From: Burkholderiales bacterium
Lineage (GTDB): Bacteria > Pseudomonadota > Gammaproteobacteria > Burkholderiales > SG8-39
Length of the DNA stretch: 53,142 nt
Assembly: GCA_014860445.1 (NCBI GenBank)
Contig: JACZJT010000067.1
Location: 1 to 53,142, forward strand
Direction of reading: 5' to 3'
Of this stretch, positions 46,029-53,142 are shown piece by piece (the first letter of the stretch is position 1; the number at the start of each line of letters is the position of its first letter). The notes under the pieces are model-generated. The model had not been told where the DNA came from. It did not search any database and saw only the letters and a program-made list of their open reading frames with translations. A program made the translations under genes and the position numbers.

Positions 46029-46796
46029 TCATTTCAAGGCCTGTACCACGCCGCGCGCAGCCGCAGACAGGAGCATGAGGTCCATGCCTGCGATCGGCAG
46101 GGTGTATCCCTTCGCCAGGTACGGCTTCATCCCCTCGGCAGTCGCGGCAAAAATGGCAAGCTTCATGCCGGCCGCGGCGCAGGCCTTGCGCACCGTTTCG
46201 ATCGCCTGCTCCACCTCGGGGTCGTTGACCTGTCCCAGCTTGCCCATCGTGCCGGACAGGTCGTATGGGCCGATCATCAGCGCATCCACCCCGGGTACGC
46301 GCACGATGGATTCGATGTTGTTCACCGCGTCGATGTGCTCGATCTGCAGCATGACGATGACATTGTCGTTGGCGCTCTCGACATAGTCCTGAAAATCCAG
46401 CCCGTAGCCCTGGGCGCGAACGATGCCCACGCCGCGGCTGCCGCGCGGCGGATATTTGCAGTAGCGCACGATGCGCTCGGCATCCCCGGCAGTATTCACC
46501 TGCGGCACGACGACGCCGGCCGCGCCGATGTCCAGTGCCTTCTTGATCAGCGCCTCCTCGCCCGCCGGCACGCGCACCAGGCAGGGGCAACGCGCCGCCT
46601 GCAGCAGGCCCTGTGCCGCCAGATGGTCAAGCGGCGCATGTTCGGTGTCGATGAACAGCCAGTCGAAGCCGGCGCGCGAAAACATCTCGGCCACCTCGGC
46701 ACAGGGGAGCGCAATGATGCTGCCCAGCAGGATTTCGCCCGCACGCAGGCGCGCGGCAAATCCGGCGTTGATTTCAGCGATGGAGGGATGGCTCAT
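46029..46796 (-). CDS. HpcH/HpaI-family aldolase
   Basis: A 255-residue class II pyruvate aldolase-fold protein (HpcH/HpaI, citrate lyase beta superfamily) that cleaves 4-hydroxy-2-keto acids to pyruvate and an aldehyde. Metal ligands are the glutamate in MLQIEHIDA (about residue 150) and the aspartate in GPYDLSG (about 176). DTEHAPLD (about 50) and the arginine in CLVRVP bind substrate. It sits between the enoyl-CoA hydratase and paaY genes on the same strand. It may serve aromatic breakdown or act on 2,4-dihydroxyheptenedioate-like compounds; the exact substrate is open. Confidence 0.88.
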   Translation of the reverse strand: MSHPSIAEINAGFAARLRAGEILLGSIIALPCAEVAEMFSRAGFDWLFIDTEHAPLDHLAAQGLLQAARCPCLVRVPAGEEALIKKALDIGAAGVVVPQVNTAGDAERIVRYCKYPPRGSRGVGIVRAQGYGLDFQDYVESANDNVIVMLQIEHIDAVNNIESIVRVPGVDALMIGPYDLSGTMGKLGQVNDPEVEQAIETVRKACAAAGMKLAIFAATAEGMKPYLAKGYTLPIAGMDLMLLSAAARGVVQALK

Positions 46797-46841
46797 TGTG
46801 AACGGCGTAGTGAATGATGCAGCCCGATATTGACCGCGCCT

Positions 46842-47459
46842 TCAAGCGCCGGCTTTCCGGTTTTTCCACACGGACAGCGGCAGTACTTCCTGGGGCGCGA
46901 GCCGCTTGCGCCCGGGCTCGGCCTCGCTCAGCGCCACGGTTTCGCGCATGCTGGCGAGGCTGCGCACAGCCAGGTTCTGATACAAGCGCGTCGCGTCCAC
47001 CTTCCAGGCCAGTTCATCTGCGCTCAGATCGCGCATCACCTTTCCCGGAATGCCCGTGACCAGCGTGCGCGGCGGCACACGCATTCCCGCCTTGACGAAG
47101 GCCATCGCGGCGACAAAGGCCGACTCCCCCACCACGGCGTTGTCGTTGACCACGGCGTTCATGCCGACCAGGGCGTTGCGGCAGATGCGCGCGCCATGAA
47201 CGACGGCGCCGTGACCGATATGGCCGTCCTGCTCGATCACCGTGTCCGATTCGGGAAAGCCGTGCACGATGCAGCAATCCTGGATATTCGCGCCGGCCTC
47301 GATGACCAGGCGCCCGAAATCGCCGCGCAGGCTGGCCGAAGGACCTACGTATACGCCTGCGCCGACGATTACATCGCCGATCAGCACGGCGCTCGGATGC
47401 ACGTATGCATCCGGGTGCACGACGGGCGTGATGCCGTCGATGGAATAGACTTTGACCAT
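46842..47459 (-). CDS. paaY: PaaY-like hexapeptide-repeat protein (gamma-carbonic anhydrase fold)
   Basis: A 205-residue left-handed beta-helix protein that follows E. coli PaaY closely from [11 protein letters not shown] to EVEPGRKRL-like C-terminus. PaaY is a thioesterase that clears dead-end CoA esters in phenylacetate degradation. Metal-binding histidines are in IVHGFPESD and [11 protein letters not shown] (about 80-100). I use the ATG at 47459, matching the family start; an ATG at 47489 adds ten residues and cannot be excluded. It is divergent from paaI. Confidence 0.88.
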   Translation of the reverse strand: MVKVYSIDGITPVVHPDAYVHPSAVLIGDVIVGAGVYVGPSASLRGDFGRLVIEAGANIQDCCIVHGFPESDTVIEQDGHIGHGAVVHGARICRNALVGMNAVVNDNAVVGESAFVAAMAFVKAGMRVPPRTLVTGIPGKVMRDLSADELAWKVDATRLYQNLAVRSLASMRETVALSEAEPGRKRLAPQEVLPLSVWKNRKAGA

Positions 47460-47538
47460 GAGGGGGAGCGCCCGCGGCAAAGCGCTCATTTTACTTCTGT
47501 TGGTGTATGCTCTGAAACCTCAATTTTCGAGCTTTGCC

Positions 47539-47979
47539 ATGCACAGGACAGCGCAACAACTGGCCGAAGCCGCCGCCGCAGCAATGCAGGCACGCGATCG
47601 CGTCGCAGACGCGCTCGGTATGCGGCTGCTCGGCGTCGGTCCCGGATCGGCAAGCATGCAGATGAGCGTGCGCGAGGACATGGCCAACGTGCACAACACC
47701 TGCCACGGCGGCTACATATTCACGCTCGCCGACACGGTTTTTTCCTACTGCTGCAACAGCCACAACAAGAACGCAGTGGCCGTTACCTGCGTCATCGAGT
47801 ACCTGCGCCCGGCCTACATTCACGATCTGCTCACCGCGGACGGGAGCGAACAGGGACTGGAGGGCCGCAACGGCGTGTACGACATCCGCGTAGAAAACCA
47901 GAAAGGCGAGCTCGTCGCGCTGTTCCGCGGCAAGTCGACCCAGGTCAAGGGCGAAGTCACCGACCTCGACAAGCGCTAG
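47539..47979 (+). CDS. paaI: Hydroxyphenylacetyl-CoA thioesterase PaaI
   Basis: A 146-residue hotdog-fold thioesterase. The motif NTCHGGYIFTLADTVF (about 54-69) contains the conserved Gly-Gly and the catalytic aspartate of PaaI, and EYLRPAYIHDLLTA continues the hotdog sheet. PaaI hydrolyses hydroxyphenylacetyl-CoA and ring-open by-products that would tie up CoA. The ATG at 47539 is chosen; a longer frame from 47452 would overlap the divergent gene's start. The roughly 80-base gap to paaY should hold divergent promoters, but I see no clear boxes. Confidence 0.92.
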   Translation: MHRTAQQLAEAAAAAMQARDRVADALGMRLLGVGPGSASMQMSVREDMANVHNTCHGGYIFTLADTVFSYCCNSHNKNAVAVTCVIEYLRPAYIHDLLTADGSEQGLEGRNGVYDIRVENQKGELVALFRGKSTQVKGEVTDLDKR

Positions 47980-48004
47980 CGTCGCCGCGATCGCACCGGT
48001 CCTG

Positions 48005-50962
48005 CTAGCCTGGCAGGGCGTAGCCCCGCTCGCGGAACAGCCGCAGACAGGCGGCAACGACTCGCGCATCGTAGAACCTGCCGCTGTTGGTTTCGATTTC
48101 CGCGAGCGCCGCGTCCAGACCGATGCCCGGCCGGTAGGGCCGGTGCGAAGACATGGCTTCGACCACATCGGCCACCGCCATCACGCGCGCTTCGAGAATA
48201 ATCTCATCGCCCTTCAGCTTGCGCGGGTAGCCGCTGCCGTCCAGCCGCTCGTGATGCTGCAGGATGATCTGTGCGACAGGCCATGGAAAGTCCACGTTTT
48301 TCAGCACCTCGAATCCGCTTTGCGGGTGGTTCTTGATGAGTTCGTACTCCATCGGCGCCAGCCGCGTCGGCTTGCTCAGGATTTCCGCAGGTACGCTGAT
48401 TTTGCCGAGGTCGTGCACATAGCCGGCGAGTCGCAGCCCCTTGACCGTGGACTCGGGCAGGCCCATCTCGGCGCCTATGGCCGCCGCAAGCTCGCCCACG
48501 CGGCGCTCATGCCCGGCGGTATAGGGATCGCGCAATTCCACCACGCTCGACACCGCCTGCAGCGTCGACTCCATCGCGTTCTCGAGGCGCTCGACATAGC
48601 GGTCGATCTCGGCCTGCGCGCGCTTGCGTTCGCCTATGTCCTGCGCCATGCCCAGGATCACTTTCCGCCCCTGCACCGTCGCCAGGATTGCATGGCCGCC
48701 CATGTCGGCAATGCTGCCGTCTTTGCGCAGCGCTCCAAAAGTATGCTCGACCGTCCTCTGCTCTCCCGACAACAGCTGGCGCATCGCCTCGGCTATTCCG
48801 GCGCGGTCCGATTCTGCGACCAGATCGACCATCGACATTCCGATCAATTCGTCTTCGGCATATCCCAGGATCTCGGCAGCGCGCCGGTTGACGTAGCTCA
48901 GCTTGCCGTCATCGAGCACGAACATGGCCGAAACGTTTTGTTCGAGCATGCTGCGGAAACGCGCCTCGCTTTGCACCAACTCCGCTTCAGTCCGCTCGCG
49001 CGCCGCTTCGCGCTGGAAATTGTCCAGCGCGAAGGAAACGTCCTCCGCCATTTCCTCGATCAGTGCCTGCGTCGCGGGATCGAAGGCGCCGCGCTCCCCC
49101 GCATACAGGGCAAGCGCGCCCACCACCGCTCCCCCGCTGCGCAACGGAAGCGCGGCCATCGAGCGCAGGCCGAATTCGGCAGCCGTAGCACGCCATGGTT
49201 CGCTTACTGCATCGTGGAGAAAATCCTGGCAGTAGTAGGGCCGGCCCTGGCGCAGGGCGAGCGCCAGCGGCCCCTGCCCCTCGGGCAGATCCGGATCGGT
49301 GCTGACGCGGATCTTGTCGACATATCCGGCCGCGCTGCCGGCTGCGGCCTCGGGCAGCACCTGCTTGCTGGCCGCGTCGATCAGCCCCACCCAGGCACAG
49401 GCATAGCCGCCGAATTCGGCCGCGATGCTGCAAATGCGCGGGTAAAGTCGGCTTTTGTCCCGTAGCCGCACGATGAGCTGGTTGGTTTCGCTCAGGGTCG
49501 CGTAGGCTCGATTCTGGCGGCGGATCTGTGCGTCTGCGGCATGGCGCTCGCTGATGTCGCGCACGAAATTCTGCCGATAGCGCCTGCCGTCGATGTCCAG
49601 CGTCTGCGCGCTGATTTCCACCGGGAACGTACTGCCGTTCTTGCGCCGGTGCTCGGTTTCGAACAGCACACCCTCCGGTCCGTGCTCGTGTTGCCAGTCG
49701 CGCTCGACCGCAGCCTGCGCTGCCTCCGTGCGCAAATCGGATATGTTCATGCGCCGCAGTTCCTCCGCGCTATAGCCGTAGGCTGCGACCGCGGCATCGT
49801 TTGCCTCGATGATTTCGCCGGACGGTCCGATCAGCAGGATGATGTCGCGCGCGAGCTTGAACAACTGCTCGATGTGGCGGGTCAGCGCCGCGCGCTCATC
49901 GCGCTGGCGCTCCAGCGCATCGAGCATATGGTTGAACTGCCGCGCCACGTGCTCGATTTCGGTGGCGCCGCTGATGTGTGCACGCGCGCCATGCTCGCCG
50001 CCGCTGATCTTTTCCGCAATTGCAGCGAGTTCGCGTATCGGCCTGGCGATGGCCAGGCTGGTTTGCCGCGCCAGCACCAGCACCAGCAGCAGCGCAAAAA
50101 TGCCCACGGCGATACTGCGCCTGAGCGCGGCACGGTAGTCGGCGAACACCCCGTCCTCGGGCAGGCCTGCGAACACACGCCAGCCGGTGCCCGGAATGGT
50201 GACCAGTGCATAGACGCGCCGGACGCCGTCGAGGTCGGTCTCCGTGATGAAACCTTCGCGCATGCCGCGTATCGCCTCGACCTTCACCGCAGGCAGAGGC
50301 TTGCCGATCCAGGTTGCTGGATCGGCCGAGCGCAGCAGGAACCGGTCGGCCCGGTCGAACACCGGCACCAGGGCGTCCTTGGGGACGCCGTACATGACGC
50401 GCTCGTTGAGTGCGAGCAGGTCGAGCGAAAGGTTAACGAAGCCGGAGCGCCTGCCGTCGTCGCCGCGCACCGGGTAGGTCAGCACCGTGACCCAGCGGCC
50501 GCTCAGCGTTCCCTGAAAGGCGTCTCCGGCGACGAAGGTTTCGCTGCGCAGGCCCTGCTCGACCCAGGGAAATTCGAGCGCCGCTTTCGGTGGGGTCGGA
50601 TTGGGCCGGTGGGAATAGATATTGTTTGCCCGCAGGTCACGCACGCCGAGATTAATGACATGCGGGCGATTGCGCACGAACTGCTCCGAGTTGAAGCGCT
50701 GCGCGCGCACCGGAGGATTGCCGCGGAATTCCGCAGCCGCGATGCGCAGCACCTCTTCGTGGTCGCTCAGCGCCAGTTCAAGGTGGTGCGCGACATCTCC
50801 CGCCACGATCTTCACCTTCTCGTAGGCGGCCCTGCGCGCATGGCGCGCGTCGTTCGCGACATGCCACGCGGCAAACGCCGCGCATGTCGCCAGGACGATC
50901 AGCACCAGCAGCAGCAACTGGCTGCGTATCGAAAGGCGACGGAAGAAGGAAAGCGATACCAC
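48005..50962 (-). CDS. Multi-sensor HD-GYP phosphodiesterase (dCache-HAMP-PAS-GAF-PAS-HD-GYP)
   Basis: A 985-residue inner-membrane signalling protein predicted to hydrolyse cyclic di-GMP. Helix 1 (residues 14-33) is followed by a periplasmic dCache sensor (35-280), helix 2 (about 285-305) and a HAMP linker (305-360). A PAS domain (370-480) precedes a GAF domain (495-640), a second PAS (655-775) and the HD-GYP domain (790-985). Catalytic elements HDLGKI and HHERLDGSGYP are intact, and AGHERRV supplies another ligand. The start is GTG at 50962. The sensor domain would bind a small molecule outside the cell, such as an amino or organic acid. It is transcribed alone. Confidence 0.93.
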   Translation of the reverse strand: MVSLSFFRRLSIRSQLLLLVLIVLATCAAFAAWHVANDARHARRAAYEKVKIVAGDVAHHLELALSDHEEVLRIAAAEFRGNPPVRAQRFNSEQFVRNRPHVINLGVRDLRANNIYSHRPNPTPPKAALEFPWVEQGLRSETFVAGDAFQGTLSGRWVTVLTYPVRGDDGRRSGFVNLSLDLLALNERVMYGVPKDALVPVFDRADRFLLRSADPATWIGKPLPAVKVEAIRGMREGFITETDLDGVRRVYALVTIPGTGWRVFAGLPEDGVFADYRAALRRSIAVGIFALLLVLVLARQTSLAIARPIRELAAIAEKISGGEHGARAHISGATEIEHVARQFNHMLDALERQRDERAALTRHIEQLFKLARDIILLIGPSGEIIEANDAAVAAYGYSAEELRRMNISDLRTEAAQAAVERDWQHEHGPEGVLFETEHRRKNGSTFPVEISAQTLDIDGRRYRQNFVRDISERHAADAQIRRQNRAYATLSETNQLIVRLRDKSRLYPRICSIAAEFGGYACAWVGLIDAASKQVLPEAAAGSAAGYVDKIRVSTDPDLPEGQGPLALALRQGRPYYCQDFLHDAVSEPWRATAAEFGLRSMAALPLRSGGAVVGALALYAGERGAFDPATQALIEEMAEDVSFALDNFQREAARERTEAELVQSEARFRSMLEQNVSAMFVLDDGKLSYVNRRAAEILGYAEDELIGMSMVDLVAESDRAGIAEAMRQLLSGEQRTVEHTFGALRKDGSIADMGGHAILATVQGRKVILGMAQDIGERKRAQAEIDRYVERLENAMESTLQAVSSVVELRDPYTAGHERRVGELAAAIGAEMGLPESTVKGLRLAGYVHDLGKISVPAEILSKPTRLAPMEYELIKNHPQSGFEVLKNVDFPWPVAQIILQHHERLDGSGYPRKLKGDEIILEARVMAVADVVEAMSSHRPYRPGIGLDAALAEIETNSGRFYDARVVAACLRLFRERGYALPG

Positions 50963-51162
50963 TAGATGACCATTTCCAACTCAAGGCAGTATGACGGGAT
51001 GAATCAGGTCCGCAAACCTATTGCGGAAAAATGCAGCAGGGTTTTGGAAAGACCACAACCACAGCGCGGTTGATGCTGCATGCCTTGCTATTGTCGCGCA
51101 CCGACAAATCAAGCGCTTGACGTGGATCAACCGGCATGTCGCGCGCGGCAGCGTCACCGCCG

Positions 51163-51972
51163 CTAGCGCATCTCGCCGCGCAGCCGACGCGCCATGGCGC
51201 GCGCGTAGTAGGCCGGCGCGATCCGGCTCACCCACCAGGCGAGCTTCGATGTGCGCCCCGGCAGCAGCAGGCGCTTGCCGCGCTCCGCTGCGCGCAGCAC
51301 CTGCGCCGCAATGTCCTCCGGCTGCGCACGTACGCCCACGATCTGCTGCGCGTGGCGCACCGCGGCACCGTCGCCGCCCAGCGCGTTTTTGTCGATGCCG
51401 GTGGCGATGAATGACGGGCAGACCATGAGCACGTCCACGCCGTCGTCGGCAAGTTCGCTGCGCAGGCTATCGAAAAAACCATGCAGCGCGTGTTTTGCCG
51501 CCGCATAAGCCGTACGCGCGATCAGCGGCGCAAAGCCGGCGACGCTGGAGATGACGATGATGAGTCCGCGTGACGCGAGCAGCGCATCCAGTGCCGCGCG
51601 GGTACAGTGCACCGATCCGAAGAAATTGACCTCCATCACGCGCCGCGTCACCGCCGGGTCGGTACGCCGGTACGCGCTGCGGTGGCTGATGCCGGCATTG
51701 TTGATGAGCACGTCGACGCGGCCAAAGGACGCGAGCACCGCCGCCATCGCCCGCTCGCAGGCAGCGAAGTCGGTCACATCGCAGGCGATGGCCAGCGCCT
51801 GCCGTTTGCGGCTGCGCAGTTCCGCAACCAGCGCCTCGGCCCCGGCCGCATCGCGGTCGAGCGCCGCAACGCGCGCGCCGGCGGTCGCGTAAGCGTGCGC
51901 CAGCGCCCGCCCCAGGCCGCCGGCCGCACCGGTGATCACCACCACCTTGCCGTCGAAATTGCGCCGCGTCAT
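51163..51972 (-). CDS. Short-chain dehydrogenase/reductase
   Basis: A 269-residue classical SDR oxidoreductase. The cofactor motif TGAAGGLG is near residues 14-21, NNAG at about 93-96, the catalytic serine in ISSVAG, and the YxxxK pair in TAYAAAKHAL. An aspartate and arginine after the second strand (ALDRD) suggest NAD preference. A basic/hydrophobic tail (LAWWVSRIAPAYYARAMARR) may touch the membrane. Its ATG overlaps the stop of the upstream epimerase gene (ATGA), so the two enzymes are probably made together for one pathway, possibly lipid or sterol-like. Confidence 0.88.
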   Translation of the reverse strand: MTRRNFDGKVVVITGAAGGLGRALAHAYATAGARVAALDRDAAGAEALVAELRSRKRQALAIACDVTDFAACERAMAAVLASFGRVDVLINNAGISHRSAYRRTDPAVTRRVMEVNFFGSVHCTRAALDALLASRGLIIVISSVAGFAPLIARTAYAAAKHALHGFFDSLRSELADDGVDVLMVCPSFIATGIDKNALGGDGAAVRHAQQIVGVRAQPEDIAAQVLRAAERGKRLLLPGRTSKLAWWVSRIAPAYYARAMARRLRGEMR

Positions 51973-52943
51973 GCGCCGCCGCGCCGCGCGCGCGCCTCTC
52001 GGTAGAACTCGAATACTTCCGCCGTGGTCTTCTGCGGCACGTAGCCGAATTGCTCCTTCAGGCGCCGGTTGGTCAGCACCGGCCGGTAACGCAGGAAATT
52101 CACCTGCTCCGGACCGTACTGCGTCAGGCCCAGTGGTTTGAGCAAGGCGAGTGCGGCTTGCAGCAGCCATGCGGGCAGCACCACGCAGCGCTTGTCCAGT
52201 TGCGCGGCGATTTCATGGATGCGCATGGCGCCGTCGCCGGCGACGTTGTAAATGCCGGTCTTGTCCGAGTACACCGCTACGCGCAGGCATCCGACCACGT
52301 CCTGATCCCAGATGAACACAAAGGGGCTGTCCGAGCCGCGGATGGCAATCAGCCGCGGTTTTTCGAACAGGTCGGTGATCTGGTTCTGCACCGTTTCGCC
52401 GAGGATGGTGCCGATGCGAAACACCACCTGCGCGAGTTGCGGTTCCTGCACGCGATAATCCGCGAGCAATTCCTCGACCAGGCGCTTGTGCCAGGAATAG
52501 GCGAACGCCTGATTACCGCGCACCGGCGCATCCTCGTTGATCCAGGCCGGATTGTCGGCGTGATAGCCGTAGGCTGCGCCGCTCGAAGACACGACGATTT
52601 TTTTCACCTCCGCCGCGACGCAGGCCTTGAGCAGGTTCTCGGTCCCGAGCACGTCGACCGAATATTCGAATTCGCGATCGCTGTGTTTGCCCGGCGTGAC
52701 GATCGAGGCGAGATGCACCACCGTGTCGATCGCATGGCGCTGCAGCATCGCAAGCAGATCCGGCGCACGGATGTCGGCGGCCTCATACAGCACATCCGCC
52801 AGGCGTTGTTCCTGCGGCACTTCGCGCACATCCATCGCGACCAGCACCGCCGGCCTGCGCGCAGCGTCGGCCGCCAACGCCGCCACCAGCTGGCTGCCGA
52901 GATAGCCGGCCGCGCCCGTCACCAGTACGCGCGGCGCATCCAC
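51969..52943 (-). CDS. NAD-dependent epimerase/dehydratase family protein (extended SDR)
   Basis: A 324-residue extended SDR. The NAD motif is TGAAGYLG (about 9-16), followed by the acidic MDVREV strand end. The active site is the SSSGAAYG serine and the YSWHK tyrosine-lysine pair (about 148-152). The C-terminal substrate domain includes YNVAGDG. Substrates could be sugar nucleotides or isoprenoid/steroid-type alcohols. It starts at GTG 52943, immediately beside the right-end repeat, so its ribosome binding site (GGGA about five bases upstream) would lie inside the repeat. It overlaps the next SDR gene by four bases. Confidence 0.87.
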   Translation of the reverse strand: MDAPRVLVTGAAGYLGSQLVAALAADAARRPAVLVAMDVREVPQEQRLADVLYEAADIRAPDLLAMLQRHAIDTVVHLASIVTPGKHSDREFEYSVDVLGTENLLKACVAAEVKKIVVSSSGAAYGYHADNPAWINEDAPVRGNQAFAYSWHKRLVEELLADYRVQEPQLAQVVFRIGTILGETVQNQITDLFEKPRLIAIRGSDSPFVFIWDQDVVGCLRVAVYSDKTGIYNVAGDGAMRIHEIAAQLDKRCVVLPAWLLQAALALLKPLGLTQYGPEQVNFLRYRPVLTNRRLKEQFGYVPQKTTAEVFEFYREARARRGGA

Positions 52944-53136
52944 TAGTGTCCCGAATCGCTAGTTCGTTGACCAGGTGCCCGGCATTGCAGCGTTCGTCGT
53001 AACAGAAAAGCGGCGAAATCGGCGCCAGACAAGGCGCAAAGCGCAGCAAGGTTGGACACCTTGCGAGCATTTGCAACGCCGTATGGCGTCGATTCTCGGC
53101 GTCTTTTCTTCAGCGAATTAGCAATTCGGGACACTA
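52944..53136 (+). repeat. Short inverted-repeat element at the start of the epimerase gene
   Basis: The first 23 bases (52944-52966) are matched by the inverse complement of the last 23 (53114-53136) with two mismatches. The 193-base element has no coding capacity. An inner block at 53030-53081 shares a hairpin-forming pattern (CAAGGCGC ... CAAGG/CCTTG ... GCAACGCCG) with the block at 5979-6031 of the element near rluF. The two elements may belong to one family. It directly abuts the GTG start of the epimerase gene on the minus strand. Confidence 0.7.
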
Positions 53137-53142
53137 TCTGCC

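Overview
The window is a GC-rich, gene-dense chromosomal segment, most likely from a betaproteobacterium (Burkholderiales, Rhodocyclales or a close relative). The left edge has the tRNA-Tyr, tRNA-Gly, tRNA-Thr, tuf order typical of beta- and gammaproteobacteria. A Ralstonia-type intracellular PHB depolymerase, PaaI/PaaY proteins and many four-base ATGA gene overlaps fit the same assignment. There is no prophage, plasmid, CRISPR or integrase signal. Mobile-type sequence is limited to three short palindromic repeat elements.

Layout. 1-588: start of tuf, three tRNAs and their shared promoter, all on the minus strand. 807-9027: an alpha/beta hydrolase, a fused indolepyruvate:ferredoxin oxidoreductase, ChaC, a MITE-like repeat, an RluF-type pseudouridine synthase, and an ArsS radical SAM gene coupled to a phosphoesterase-like gene. 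9065-13857: a HAD protein, then the minus-strand module of ATP-grasp, alpha-E, Anbu proteasome homologue and transglutaminase, a widespread but functionally unassigned system. 13995-16890: a secreted protein, a peroxiredoxin-like protein, a DehI-family dehalogenase and an ECF sigma/anti-sigma pair.

16960-29216 is the most interesting part and reads as a selenium island. It holds a flavoprotein-SelD fusion (selenophosphate), EgtD (hercynine), a SenB-type selenosugar synthase, a SenA-type selenoneine synthase, and a PhnCDE-like ABC transporter of the kind annotated as a putative selenate importer. Together these would take up selenium, activate it, attach it to a sugar and transfer it to hercynine to give selenoneine. 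TVP38 and DUF3179 proteins and an alpha/beta hydrolase-OsmC fusion lie among them. A TVP38-disulfide reductase fusion follows directly. The sen pathway itself has been described, but the transporter, sigma-factor and TVP38 links here are inference.

29338-44677 carries DUF547 and FAH-family proteins, several transporters (Bcr/CflA, EamA, two coupled MFS), PhaZ, a penicillin acylase homologue, a stand-alone receiver protein and FadD. 44763-45175 is a large nested palindrome. 45199-47979 holds enoyl-CoA hydratase, an HpcH/HpaI aldolase, PaaY and PaaI, a small aromatic/acyl-CoA catabolic group. 48005-52943 has a large multi-sensor HD-GYP protein and two overlapping SDR genes. The window ends in a second short inverted-repeat element.
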